Source: Streptomyces davaonensis JCM 4913
Lineage (GTDB): Bacteria > Actinomycetota > Actinomycetes > Streptomycetales > Streptomycetaceae
Direction: 5' to 3'
DNA length: 64,000 bases
Assembly (NCBI RefSeq): GCF_000349325.1
Contig: NC_020504.1
Location: 3,134,053 to 3,198,052, forward strand
Below are positions 54,363-64,000 of this stretch, piece by piece. The translations under genes were made by a program, and so were the position numbers. Each line of letters opens with the position of its first letter. Within the stretch, counting starts at the first letter, position 1. The notes beneath the pieces were generated by a model, which saw only the letters and a program-made list of their open reading frames with translations, was not told the DNA's origin and made no database searches.

Positions 54363-54391
54363 CGGGGTGCCGCAGGCTCCACGGCACCCCG
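54363..54391 (-). terminator. Terminator after the SprT-like gene
   Basis: CGGGGTGCCG (54363-54372) and CGGCACCCCG (54382-54391), a perfect 10-pair stem with a 9-base loop, about 60 bases past the SprT-like stop. Confidence 0.8.
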
Positions 54392-54449
54392 CCGTCCACT
54401 CCCGTCCTGAACCGGCAGCCACGAGATGCCGGTGTTCGACGTGGTGGTG

Positions 54450-55046
54450 TTACGCCGCGCCCATGACCTCCGGGATGCGGAACGGCTTTCCGCAGCCGCC
54501 GCAGACGATGGGGGCCTGGGCCAGGACCGAGGGGACCACGCGGACATTGCGGCCGCAGTCGCAGACCGCCTTGACGCGTACGCCACCGCCGGACGAGCCG
54601 TGCCGTGCCGCCGGCCCGCGGAAGCTGCGGGCGGTGTCCGCGGACGTCGCCGCCGTGTGCGCCTTCAGGGCGCGCTGGAGACGCTCGATCGTCGGACGGT
54701 AGCGGCGCTTGGCCTCGGGATTGAGCGTGACCAGGGAGAAACCGCTGCTGGGGTGCGGTTCGTCCGGGTGGTCCAGGCCCAGTTCCTCGGCGATGGCAAG
54801 GAATCTGCGGTTGTGGTAGCGGCCGGCACGGGAGGTGTCGCGCACTCCGCGGGCGGCGGCGATGCCATGCACCGCCTCATGGAGGAGGCGCTCGAAGGAG
54901 AGCTCGTGTCCGCACGCGGACGACGACTCCCCGATCAGGGACTCTGGCGCGGCAAGGTCCGGCAGCTCGGGGTGGTGCCGCTGAATGTCGGCCCACGCCT
55001 CTGCCAGCTCTGCGGCGAGAACAGGTGGTGTCTGTGTCGTGCTCAC
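54450..55046 (-). CDS. SprT-like zinc metalloprotease-fold protein
   Basis: 198 residues from GTG 55046; GTG 55127 is in frame but would run through an AT-rich promoter-like stretch (55083-55110). Zincin motif H56-E57-x2-H60 (HEAVH) with His78 in RYHNRR as third ligand, then a C-terminal zinc ribbon (CDCG ... CGGCG). SprT/Spartan proteins cut proteins crosslinked to DNA in eukaryotes; bacterial roles are little known. It stands alone between terminators. Confidence 0.83.
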   Translation of the reverse strand: MSTTQTPPVLAAELAEAWADIQRHHPELPDLAAPESLIGESSSACGHELSFERLLHEAVHGIAAARGVRDTSRAGRYHNRRFLAIAEELGLDHPDEPHPSSGFSLVTLNPEAKRRYRPTIERLQRALKAHTAATSADTARSFRGPAARHGSSGGGVRVKAVCDCGRNVRVVPSVLAQAPIVCGGCGKPFRIPEVMGAA

Positions 55047-55260
55047 GTAATGACAACGAGCCGGAGTGCCCGTGTGTTCCGATTCCGGGCCATCCCAAAT
55101 AATTTGCACGTACCCGTCAGTTGCCACTAGTGCGTCCCGACGAGGGCGGGTGCGCTGATCTGCGGAGAACCCTCGCAGCTCCTACCAAGCCGGTGCGTAG
55201 TCTGACGTACGTACCGGCGCGTACGCCGTCTCCGCACGCCGGGGTGCCAGTGTCCGGCAG

Positions 55261-55294
55261 AGGCGCAAGAGGCCTTTCGGTCGCTCTCGCGCCT
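55261..55294 (-). terminator. Stem-loop after the prolyl-tRNA synthetase gene
   Basis: AGGCGCAAGAG (55261-55271) pairs with CTCTCGCGCCT (55284-55294) with one A-C mismatch; 12-base loop; 12 bases past the stop. Confidence 0.65.
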
Positions 55295-55305
55295 CCTGCC
55301 TCTGT

Positions 55306-56718
55306 TCAGTAAGCGCGCGCGACGATCGCGACGTTACCCGGCGCGTCCTCGTCGTCCGGCACCGACCCGTCCTCGGCTACCAGACACCGTACGGTCACCG
55401 ACTGCTCGGCCAGCCTGGCCTCGCCCGACGCACCGAGCGCCGCCCACGGAATGCGCGCCCAGCCGCTCGCGGCGGCCTCGACGGCCTCCTCGACCGTGGA
55501 CACCTCGGCGGTACGGGACTCCCGCCGTTCCCGGGACTGCTTCAGCAGCAGCGCCTGATCGTCCTCCAGGATCCCCGGCAGCAGTTCCACGAGGGACTCG
55601 ATGCCCACCGGCTCCTTGCCGCCCGGGATCCGGCGCGCCACCATCGCGGTGCCGTTCTCCAGGTCACGCGGCCCGATCTCGATCCGCACCGGCACGCCCT
55701 TGAGCTCCCAGTCGACGGCGCGCCGCCCGAAGGGGACGTCCGTGCGGTCGTCGACCTGGACCCGGATGCCCGCCGCCTTGAGCCGGTCGCCGAGCTCGCG
55801 GACCTTGGCCAGAACCGCATCGTCGCCCTTGATCGCGAGGACGACGACCTGGATCTGCGCCAGCCGCGGCGGGACCCGCAGCCCGTTGTCATCCCCGTGA
55901 GTCATCACCAGGGCGCCGATCATGCGGGTCGTCGAACCCCAGGAGGTCTGCCAGACCAGCTCCTGCTTGCCTTCCTTCGACAGGTACTGCGTGTTGAAGG
56001 CCTTGGCGAAGTTCTGACCCAGCTCATGGCTGGTCGCCAGCTGAAGCGCCTTGCCGTCGCCCATCATGCCTTCGAGCGTGAGGGTGTTGATGGCGCCCGC
56101 GAACCGCTCCTTGACGGTCTTGCGACCGGGGACGACGTCCATGGCGAGGACGTTCACCATGAAGTCCTCGTACACCTTGCGATGGATGTGCGCCGCGAAG
56201 TCACGGGCGTCCTCGTAGGTGGCGTGCGCGGTGTGGCCCTCCTGCCACAGGAACTCCGTCGTGCGCAGGAAGAGCCGGGGCCTGAGCTCCCAACGCACCA
56301 CGTTCGCCCACTGGTTGATCAGCAGGGGCAGATCGCGGTAGCTCTGCACCCACTTGGCGAAGTAGTCGTTGATGATCATCTCGGAGGTGGGCCGGACCAC
56401 CGCCGGCTCCTCCAGCTCCTTGCCGCCGCCGTGCGTCACCACCGCCAGCTCGGGCGCGAAGCCCTCGACGTGGTCGGCCTCCTTGACGAAGTACGACTGC
56501 GGGATCAGCAGCGGAAAGTACGCGTTCTGGGTGCCCGTCTCCTTGATGCGGGTGTCCATCTCCGCCTGCATCCGCTCCCACAGTCCGTACCCGTACGGTC
56601 GGATCACCATGGTGCCGCGCACTGGCCCGTTGTCGGCCAGCTCGGCCTTGTTGATCAGATCCTGGTACCAGCGCGGGAAGTCATCGGCCCGCGGGGTGAG
56701 AACGGGTGCTTTTGCCAT
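55306..56718 (-). CDS. proS: Prolyl-tRNA synthetase, archaeal/eukaryotic type
   Basis: 470 residues from ATG 56718. TACCAT ends 6 bases before the ATG, suggesting a leaderless transcript. Class II motifs: PVRGTMVIRPYGYGLWERMQ, motif 2 RPRLFLRTTEFLWQEGHTAHAT (the RTTEFLWQEGHTAH form of archaeal/eukaryotic ProRS), an anticodon-binding domain (~280-380), and a C-terminal zinc-like module ending in ARAY. It lacks the ~180-residue editing insertion of bacterial ProRS. Streptomyces normally also has a bacterial-type proS near nusA-infB, so this may be a second enzyme. Neighbours give no pathway. Confidence 0.94.
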   Translation of the reverse strand: MAKAPVLTPRADDFPRWYQDLINKAELADNGPVRGTMVIRPYGYGLWERMQAEMDTRIKETGTQNAYFPLLIPQSYFVKEADHVEGFAPELAVVTHGGGKELEEPAVVRPTSEMIINDYFAKWVQSYRDLPLLINQWANVVRWELRPRLFLRTTEFLWQEGHTAHATYEDARDFAAHIHRKVYEDFMVNVLAMDVVPGRKTVKERFAGAINTLTLEGMMGDGKALQLATSHELGQNFAKAFNTQYLSKEGKQELVWQTSWGSTTRMIGALVMTHGDDNGLRVPPRLAQIQVVVLAIKGDDAVLAKVRELGDRLKAAGIRVQVDDRTDVPFGRRAVDWELKGVPVRIEIGPRDLENGTAMVARRIPGGKEPVGIESLVELLPGILEDDQALLLKQSRERRESRTAEVSTVEEAVEAAASGWARIPWAALGASGEARLAEQSVTVRCLVAEDGSVPDDEDAPGNVAIVARAY

Positions 56719-56916
56719 GGCGCGATGGTACGGGCCCACGTTGCCGGAATGTGAATTCTCGCCACAGGCGCGGCCCGGCCACAAGCAGGGCCCGACGACC
56801 CCTGGACGCCGGGTCGAGCGGGGAGTTACCTGGCATACGGGGGGAGAGTGAGCGCATTTCACGGGGGCTGAGCAAACGGGCACATCGGCAACTCTCGGCG
56901 GATTGGGGCGCTTTCG

Positions 56917-57771
56917 ATGACACCTACGCTCGTGCGGCACCACCTGTCTCACGCGGGACCCTCGGCCCGTGTGGACCTGTGGGCACGCGCGCGTGACTGG
57001 TCCGAGATCCAGGAGCGGATGCTGGTTCCGCTCTACGAGGCCGTCTACGAACGGCTCGAAGTGGGCTCCGGCACCCGGATGTTGGGCCTCGGGTGCGGTT
57101 CCGGACTCGCCTTGCTGATGGCGGCCGCGCGGGGAGCCGCGATCACCGGTGTCGAGCCCTCCTCGCGCGAACGGCTGGCGCTCGCCCGGCAGCGGCTGCT
57201 CCCCGAGACCTGGGGCGCACGCGCGCGTGCCGACACCCGGCTGCTGGACGGCTCGCCGGGGGACGCGGCCGACGCGGAGACGCCCGCGTACACCCTGGTG
57301 ACCGCTTTCGAGCCGGTCGGGTGCCTCGCGGGCGACTCGGAAGGGCTCGGCGAACTGCTGCGAGGGGCGACCCCGCTCGCCGGGCACGGGGCGTCCGTGG
57401 TGCTGGCCGGCTGGGGTCCGCCGGAACGCTGCACCACCTCGGCCGTACTGCGCGCCACCGGACTCGCCGATCCACCGCAGGGCACGGGCAGCCGGCGCCC
57501 CGCCCATCGCGACGACCTGGAGGAGGTCGCCGAGCGGGCCGGCCTGCGCCCCGACGGCTCCGGCCGGGTGGCGTGCCCCTTCGGATACGCCGACGTCGAC
57601 AGCGCCGTACGCGGAATGCTGTCGACCGGGCTGTTCGACACCGCGCTCTCCGCGACCGACCCGGCGCAGGTCGAGAAGGAAGTGACGGAGGCGCTGCATC
57701 CGTATCAGCGGCCGGACGGAACGGTGTGGATGCCGAACGTGTTCCGGTACCTCATCGCGCGCGTGCCCTGA
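56917..57771 (+). CDS. SAM-dependent methyltransferase-like protein
   Basis: 284 residues. Motif I reads MLGLGCGSGLALLMAAARG (near 54-72) and the following acidic ITGVEPS agrees with a class I methyltransferase; downstream motifs are weakly conserved. It resembles a Streptomyces family of unassigned methyltransferases beside ffh. Shine-Dalgarno weak. It is convergent with ffh and ends before a strong bidirectional terminator. Confidence 0.8.
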   Translation: MTPTLVRHHLSHAGPSARVDLWARARDWSEIQERMLVPLYEAVYERLEVGSGTRMLGLGCGSGLALLMAAARGAAITGVEPSSRERLALARQRLLPETWGARARADTRLLDGSPGDAADAETPAYTLVTAFEPVGCLAGDSEGLGELLRGATPLAGHGASVVLAGWGPPERCTTSAVLRATGLADPPQGTGSRRPAHRDDLEEVAERAGLRPDGSGRVACPFGYADVDSAVRGMLSTGLFDTALSATDPAQVEKEVTEALHPYQRPDGTVWMPNVFRYLIARVP

Positions 57772-57788
57772 CGCGGCACCCCGGTACG

Positions 57789-57827
57789 CGCCGAGGGCGC
57801 CCCTGACGAGCAGGGACGCCCTCGGCG
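57789..57827. terminator. Bidirectional terminator between the methyltransferase and ffh
   Basis: CGCCGAGGGCG (57789-57799) and CGCCCTCGGCG (57817-57827) pair perfectly over 11 bases; an inner CCCTG/CAGGG stem continues the fold. It lies between convergent genes, 17 and 12 bases from their stops. Confidence 0.85.
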
Positions 57828-57839
57828 GTGATGCGGGGG

Positions 57840-59390
57840 TCAGCCCATGAACTTCTTGAACTCGTCCGGGAGTTCGAAGTCCTGCGGAGCCTGCTGGCCG
57901 GGGACGCCGAAGGCGCCGCCCTGAGCCGCGGCCGCGCGCCGGGCGGCCTCCTCCTGCTCCTGCTGCTTGCGCTTCATCGGGTTGCCCGAGCGCTGCTTGC
58001 CCTTGGCCTTCTTCGGCTGCTTCTTGGTACGGCCGGGGCCGCCACCCATGCCCGGCATCCCCGGCATGCCGGGCATACCGCCGCCCTGGGCCATGCGGGA
58101 CATCATCTTGCGGGCCTCGAAGAACCGCTCGACAAGGTTCTTCACCGCGCTGACCTCGACACCGGAACCCTTGGCGATACGGGCGCGGCGCGAGCCGTTG
58201 ATGATCGTCGGTTCCTGGCGCTCGGCCGGGGTCATCGACTTGATGATCGCGGCGGTGCGGTCGACGTCCCGCTCGTCGAGGCTGTTGATCTGGTCCTTGA
58301 TCTGGCCCATGCCGGGAAGCATGCCGAGCAGCTTGCTGATGCTGCCCATCTTCCTGACCTGTTCCATCTGGGACAGGAAGTCGTCGAGGGTGAAGTCCTG
58401 GCCCTTCTTGGAGGCCAGCTTCTCCGCCATCTTCTGGGCTTCGGCCTGGTCGAAGGTCTTCTCCGCCTGCTCGATCAGGGTGAGCAGGTCACCCATGTCG
58501 AGGATGCGGGAGGCCATCCGGTCCGGGTGGAAGGCGTCGAAGTCGTCGAGCTTCTCGCCGTTCGAGGCGAACATGATCGGCTTGCCGGTGACCTGGCGGA
58601 TCGACAGCGCGGCACCACCGCGGGCGTCGCCGTCGAGCTTGGAGAGCACCACGCCGTCGAAGCCGACGCCGTCGCGGAAGGCCTCGGCGGTGTTGACCGC
58701 GTCCTGACCGATCATGGCGTCGACGACGAAGAGGATCTCGTCGGGGCCGACCGCGTCCCGGATGTCCGCGGCCTGCTGCATCATCTCCTGGTCGATGCCC
58801 AGGCGGCCGGCGGTGTCGACGATGACGATGTCGTGGACGCGGGACTTCGCGAAGTCGATGGAGTCCTTGGCGACCTTGACCGGGTCACCGACGCCGTTGC
58901 CCGGCTCCGGCGCGTACACCGCGACACCGGCGCGCTCGGCGACGACGCTGAGCTGGTTCACGGCGTTCGGCCGCTGGAGGTCACAGGCGACCAGCAGCGG
59001 GGAGTGGCCCTGCTCCTTCAGCCACCGGCCGAGCTTGCCCGCGAGGGTGGTCTTACCGGCACCCTGGAGACCGGCCAGCATGATCACGGTGGGCGGCTGC
59101 TTGGCGAAGCGGAGACGACGGGTCTCACCACCGAGGATCGTGACGAGCTCCTCGTTCACGATCTTCAGGACCTGCTGCGCCGGGTTCAGCGCCTTGGAGA
59201 CCTCGGAGCCGAGGGAGCGTTCCTTGACGCTCTTGATGAACGTACGGACGACCGGCAGCGCCACATCCGCTTCGAGGAGCGCGATACGGATCTCGCGCGC
59301 GGTGGCGTCGATGTCCGCCTCGGAGAGCCGTCCCTTGCCGCGCAGGTTCTTGAAAGTCGCTGAGAGGCGATCGGAGAGAGTATCGAACAC
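57840..59390 (-). CDS. ffh: Signal recognition particle protein Ffh
   Basis: 516 residues from GTG 59390. N domain (1-90), G domain with GLQGAGKTT (107-115), DTAGRL and the SRP insertion box, then the methionine-rich M domain (~310-445) and a Gly/Met/Lys tail with PGMPGMPGM repeats. It binds signal sequences and 4.5S-like RNA and hands ribosomes to FtsY. It begins 83 bases after glnD. Confidence 0.97.
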   Translation of the reverse strand: MFDTLSDRLSATFKNLRGKGRLSEADIDATAREIRIALLEADVALPVVRTFIKSVKERSLGSEVSKALNPAQQVLKIVNEELVTILGGETRRLRFAKQPPTVIMLAGLQGAGKTTLAGKLGRWLKEQGHSPLLVACDLQRPNAVNQLSVVAERAGVAVYAPEPGNGVGDPVKVAKDSIDFAKSRVHDIVIVDTAGRLGIDQEMMQQAADIRDAVGPDEILFVVDAMIGQDAVNTAEAFRDGVGFDGVVLSKLDGDARGGAALSIRQVTGKPIMFASNGEKLDDFDAFHPDRMASRILDMGDLLTLIEQAEKTFDQAEAQKMAEKLASKKGQDFTLDDFLSQMEQVRKMGSISKLLGMLPGMGQIKDQINSLDERDVDRTAAIIKSMTPAERQEPTIINGSRRARIAKGSGVEVSAVKNLVERFFEARKMMSRMAQGGGMPGMPGMPGMGGGPGRTKKQPKKAKGKQRSGNPMKRKQQEQEEAARRAAAAQGGAFGVPGQQAPQDFELPDEFKKFMG

Positions 59391-59473
59391 GGCGCTCGCG
59401 GTCCTCGGGGTCGGTGGCAGCTGGGAATCGCCCTCCAGGGTATCCCGGCGACGGGAGTCACCGGGATCCCCGT

Positions 59474-61924
59474 TCAGCCCCTCAGCGTCTCCTCCAGTTT
59501 CCGGGCCACCGAAGCCGCCTCCTCACGGGGCAGTGGAGCGCCTTCGGGGCCTGTGACATAAAACGCGTCCACCGCGTTCGCGCCCAGGGTGCTCACGTGC
59601 GCGCTCCTCACCCGGACCCTCGCGTCCTCCAGCGCCCGGCCGATGCGGAACAGCAGTCCCGGGGCGTCCTGGGCGCGGACCTCGATGACCGTGGCGAGGC
59701 GGGAGGCGGCCGGGTGGACGGTGACGCGGGCGGGCGGGGCCAGGACGCCCCGGCGGCGCGGATAGGCGGCGTCGCGCTCGGCCAGGCGGCCCGCGATGTC
59801 CAGGGTGCCGTCCAGGGCGCGGACCAGGTCGGCGCGCAGGCGGGCGGCCTGGGGCAGGGAGCCGTACTCGGCGGCGACCCGCCAGTTCAGCAGCAGGACC
59901 GAGCCCTCGACGCCGTCGGGGAGGTCCACGGCGCGCAGCTCGGCGGTGCGGACCGTCAGGCGGTGCATGGCGAGGACTCCGGCCACCGCGGGCAGCACGC
60001 CCGGCTGGTCCGGTACCGCGATGAGTAGTTCCACGCCGAGCGGCTCGGGGTCGCCGGTGGGCTGGTCGTCCGTCGGCGGCTCGGTCTGCGCGCGCAGCGC
60101 CAGCACCGGGCTGCCCGTCGCGACCGACTCGATGGCGAGCCGCTCCTGCTCGGCGGTCGGGGCGGCGGCCTCCGGCTCCTCCGGAACGTCCCCGGCGAGC
60201 ACCGCCGAGACGCGTTTGACCAGGTCGGCGACGAGTGAACCGCGCCAGGACGACCAGGCGGCGGGCCCGGTGGCCAGCGCGTCCGCCTCGGTCAGCGCGT
60301 GCAGCAGCTCCAGGGTGCCCTGGGTGCCGACCGCCTCGGCGACCGACCGGACCGTGGCCGGGTCCTCCAGATCACGCCGGGTGGCGGTGTCGACGAGCAG
60401 CAGATGATGCCGTACGAGGGCGGACAGGACCGCCACGTCCTCGCGGTCGAAGCCGATCCTCGCGGCGACGTCGCGGGCGATGATCTCGCCGGCCACCGAG
60501 TGGTCGCCCGGCCAGCCCTTGCCGATGTCGTGCAGCAGGGCCGCGACCAGGAGCAGGTCGGGTCGGTGGACGCGCCGGGTGAACTCGGAGGCGCGCACGG
60601 CCGTCTCGATGAGGTGCCGGTCGACGGTCCAGATGTGCACGGCGTTGCGCTGGGGGCGGCAGCGGACCCGCTCCCAGTCGGGCAGGAGGCGAGTGATCAG
60701 GCCCTCGGCCTCCAGCGCCTCCCAGACCTCGATGGTCGGGCGGCCGGAGCCGAGCAGGGTGACGAGCTGCTCACGGGCCTCGGCGGGCCAGGGGCTGGGC
60801 AGCGGGCGCGTGGTGGCGGCCAGGCGCCGTACGGCGTGCAGGGAGAGCGGGAGTCCGTCCTGGGCCGCGGCGGCCGCGGCGCGCAAGGGGAGCACGGGGT
60901 CGCGTTCGGGGCGCGCGGCGCGGGCGAGCACCACCTCGCCGTCCTGTTCCACGACGCCCTCGGCCAACGGGGAGCGCTCGGCGGTCGGTTTCGCGCCACC
61001 GCCCAGCATGGCGCGCAGCCTCGGCCGCACGGCGCGCGAACGCAGCACGCGCCCCACTTCACGCCAGGTGACATCACTGGCGTACGAGATGACCCGCGCC
61101 GACTCGTACACCTGCCGCAGCAGAGTGTCGGCGTCGAGGAGGCCCAGCTCGGCGGCGACCTGGTCCTGTTCCTGGAGCGCGAGCCGGTCGGTCGCGCGCC
61201 CCGTCGCCAGGTGCAGGGCGTCGCGTACGTCGAGCAGTCGGCGCCGGGCGTCGTCGAGGCCCTCGCGCGGGGCGTCGGCCAGCCAGGAGGCGGCGACGGC
61301 GCGCAGGATCGTGGCGTCCCTCAGTCCGCCGCGGGCTTCCTTGAGATCGGGTTCGAGCAGGTATTGCAGCTCGCCCTGGCGCTCGGCGCGTTCGGCGGAG
61401 AGTTCCTGGAGTTCGGGCAGCCGCTTGGGCGCCTGGTTGCGCCAGTCGGCGAGGACGGCGGTGCGCAGTCCGGCGGTCAGTCCGAGGTCGCCCGCGATGT
61501 GCCGGGCGTCGAGGAGGCCGAGCTGGACCTTCAGGTCCTCCCCGGCGGTCTTACGGGCCTCGGCGGGCGTCCGTACCGAGTGGTCCAGGTCGAGGCCCAG
61601 GTCCCAGACGGGGTACCAGATCCGGTCCGCCAGGGCGGCGACGGCGTCCTCGTCGGTGCCGTCGTGCAGCAGGAGCAGGTCCAGGTCGCTGCGTGGGGAC
61701 AGCTCGCCGCGGCCGTAGCCGCCGACCGCGATCAGGGAGATCCCGCGCAGGCCCTCCGCCCCGGCCGCGAACAGGCCGGTGAGCCAGTCGTCGGTGAGCT
61801 CCGCGAGGGCGGTACGGCGCGGCGGCCCGGACCGCGCCCCCTCGGTGAGGAGGCGCAGCCGGGCCGCCGCGTAGCCGCTGGGTCCCGAGTCATCTGCTTC
61901 TTTCCGCAAGTCCGTACTCGTCAC
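59474..61924 (-). CDS. glnD: PII-modifying nucleotidyltransferase GlnD
   Basis: 816 residues from GTG 61924 (AGGAG 7 bases upstream). Nucleotidyltransferase motif GGYGRGELSPRSDLDLL (68-84), HD hydrolase domain with LLHDIGKGWPGDHS, and two C-terminal ACT domains. In Streptomyces the PII protein GlnK is adenylylated at Tyr51 by GlnD under nitrogen limitation. Coupled to glnK and amtB in one leftward operon (28 bases after glnK). Confidence 0.96.
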   Translation of the reverse strand: MTSTDLRKEADDSGPSGYAAARLRLLTEGARSGPPRRTALAELTDDWLTGLFAAGAEGLRGISLIAVGGYGRGELSPRSDLDLLLLHDGTDEDAVAALADRIWYPVWDLGLDLDHSVRTPAEARKTAGEDLKVQLGLLDARHIAGDLGLTAGLRTAVLADWRNQAPKRLPELQELSAERAERQGELQYLLEPDLKEARGGLRDATILRAVAASWLADAPREGLDDARRRLLDVRDALHLATGRATDRLALQEQDQVAAELGLLDADTLLRQVYESARVISYASDVTWREVGRVLRSRAVRPRLRAMLGGGAKPTAERSPLAEGVVEQDGEVVLARAARPERDPVLPLRAAAAAAQDGLPLSLHAVRRLAATTRPLPSPWPAEAREQLVTLLGSGRPTIEVWEALEAEGLITRLLPDWERVRCRPQRNAVHIWTVDRHLIETAVRASEFTRRVHRPDLLLVAALLHDIGKGWPGDHSVAGEIIARDVAARIGFDREDVAVLSALVRHHLLLVDTATRRDLEDPATVRSVAEAVGTQGTLELLHALTEADALATGPAAWSSWRGSLVADLVKRVSAVLAGDVPEEPEAAAPTAEQERLAIESVATGSPVLALRAQTEPPTDDQPTGDPEPLGVELLIAVPDQPGVLPAVAGVLAMHRLTVRTAELRAVDLPDGVEGSVLLLNWRVAAEYGSLPQAARLRADLVRALDGTLDIAGRLAERDAAYPRRRGVLAPPARVTVHPAASRLATVIEVRAQDAPGLLFRIGRALEDARVRVRSAHVSTLGANAVDAFYVTGPEGAPLPREEAASVARKLEETLRG

Positions 61925-61952
61925 CCAGCGACTCCTGTCTTCACTTCTTGCT

Positions 61953-63625
<1,673 letters not shown>

Positions 63626-63720
63626 CGGCGTCTCCTCGTCGTTGGTACGGCCCCGTGCGGGCGAAGCCTGAGCGGATTGAGGGGTGGGCCGGTTATGCGC
63701 CATGAGATTGGCGCAGCGCG

Positions 63721-63758
63721 GTTTCGGTGGAAGCCCCTCGTTGTTTCGCCGCCGTGAC
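63721..63758 (-). promoter_or_regulatory. GlnR-type binding box upstream of amtB-glnK-glnD
   Basis: Reading leftward: GTCAC-n6-GAAAC-n6-GGGCT-n6-GAAAC, three of the four elements of the actinobacterial GlnR pattern GTnAC-n6-GAAAC-n6-GTnAC-n6-GAAAC with exact spacing. It ends 96 bases before the amtB start. GlnR activates amtB when nitrogen is scarce. Confidence 0.8.
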
Positions 63759-63849
63759 GAAGGCGCCTTGGGTGTTACGCGTCGATGAACTGCCGGATGG
63801 AGGGCCCGTCGATCGTTATCGTGGCGCAACCTTCGGTTGAAGGTATGGG

Positions 63850-63927
63850 CCGGCCGCGGGCGGCCTTCCGATGACCTGGCATGGGGGAGCCGAGTCGGGC
63901 AGTTCGGGAGGGCCGGCCCGCGGCCGG
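63850..63927 (-). repeat. Long inverted repeat after the right-edge gene
   Basis: CCGGCCGCGGGC (63850-63861) and GCCCGCGGCCGG (63916-63927), a perfect 12-base pair with a 54-base loop, between the right-edge gene and the amtB control region. Likely a terminator for the incoming transcript. Confidence 0.5.
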
Positions 63928-63950
63928 GGATCGAGCGGGATCGCGGCTTC

Positions 63951-64000
63951 TCAGACCGCCTCGGCGGTCTCGGGCAGCTCGACGGCGAGCCGGTCGGTGA
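63951..64000 (-). CDS. C-terminal end of an unidentified protein (cut by window edge)
   Basis: The leftward frame ends ...TDRLAVELPETAEAV then TGA at 63951. Only about 16 codons are inside the window, too few for a family. In S. coelicolor the regulator nsdA precedes amtB, so an NsdA-like protein is possible. A GC-rich hairpin AGACCGCC-TC-GGCGGTCT (63953-63970) covers the last codons. Confidence 0.4.
   Translation of the reverse strand, partial: TDRLAVELPETAEAV

Larger units (their letters stand above)
63626..63950 (-). other. amtB control region, no gene
   Basis: 325 gene-free bases between amtB and the next leftward gene. It holds the GlnR-type box (63721-63758), a CATAAC -10-like element (63692-63697, read leftward) 23 bases downstream of it, and a long inverted repeat (63850-63927). 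An open frame across part of it (63626-63829) has no conserved content. Confidence 0.6.

Overview
The window is high-GC actinobacterial chromosome and reads as Streptomyces. It carries whiG (sporulation sigma factor), four clustered type I signal peptidases, a DasR-type site beside a GH18 chitinase, many GTG and TTG starts, and the gene order familiar from the S. coelicolor core chromosome around rpsB-tsf, whiG, sip, ffh and amtB. No phage, insertion sequence, CRISPR array, tRNA or rRNA is visible, and both edges cut a gene.

Left third (1-26,280): nitrogen and polyamine catabolism. A PucR-type regulator (cut by the left edge), a membrane-anchored VirD4/FtsK-like ATPase and gabT open the region. 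After a PAP2 membrane protein and a secreted chitinase comes a polyamine uptake/oxidation operon read leftward: aldehyde dehydrogenase, potD, potA, potB, potC and an FAD amine oxidoreductase. A second polyamine binding protein and a second aldehyde dehydrogenase lie divergent to an Lrp-type regulator and a class III aminotransferase. Together they describe import of putrescine or spermidine, conversion through aminobutyraldehyde to GABA, and GABA transamination. Between these blocks lie a NADAR protein, a deaminase probably of the futalosine menaquinone pathway, a GDPD-like protein, a sigma factor fused to an anti-sigma-like membrane extension, and a small membrane protein.

Middle (26,300-36,600): a poorly characterised ABC exporter pair, a VOC protein, a LOG-family protein, an LAETG (sortase) surface protein behind a near-consensus promoter, then a thiamine ABC transporter (thiB-thiP-thiQ) controlled by a TPP riboswitch, rlmN and a START-like protein.

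Right half (36,670-64,000): a long leftward run of core genes: cdsA, frr, pyrH, tsf, rpsB; then whiG, dprA, comM-like, yraN; DUF2469; a Nudix gene with sipZ, sipY, sipX, sipW; rplS, trmD, rimM, khpA, rpsP; a SprT-like protein; an archaeal/eukaryotic-type prolyl-tRNA synthetase; a methyltransferase; ffh; glnD, glnK, amtB. A four-part GlnR-type box lies upstream of amtB.

The most useful non-coding signals are the TPP riboswitch, the GlnR box, the DasR/chitinase box, a hairpin that can hide the ribosome binding site of a small unknown gene (8498-8556), a TTGAAC-N2-GTTCAA operator, and stem-loop terminators at several operon ends. I found no clearly new multi-gene system. The best unexplained items are the sigma/anti-sigma fusion, the chromosomal VirD4-like ATPase and the hairpin-controlled small gene.
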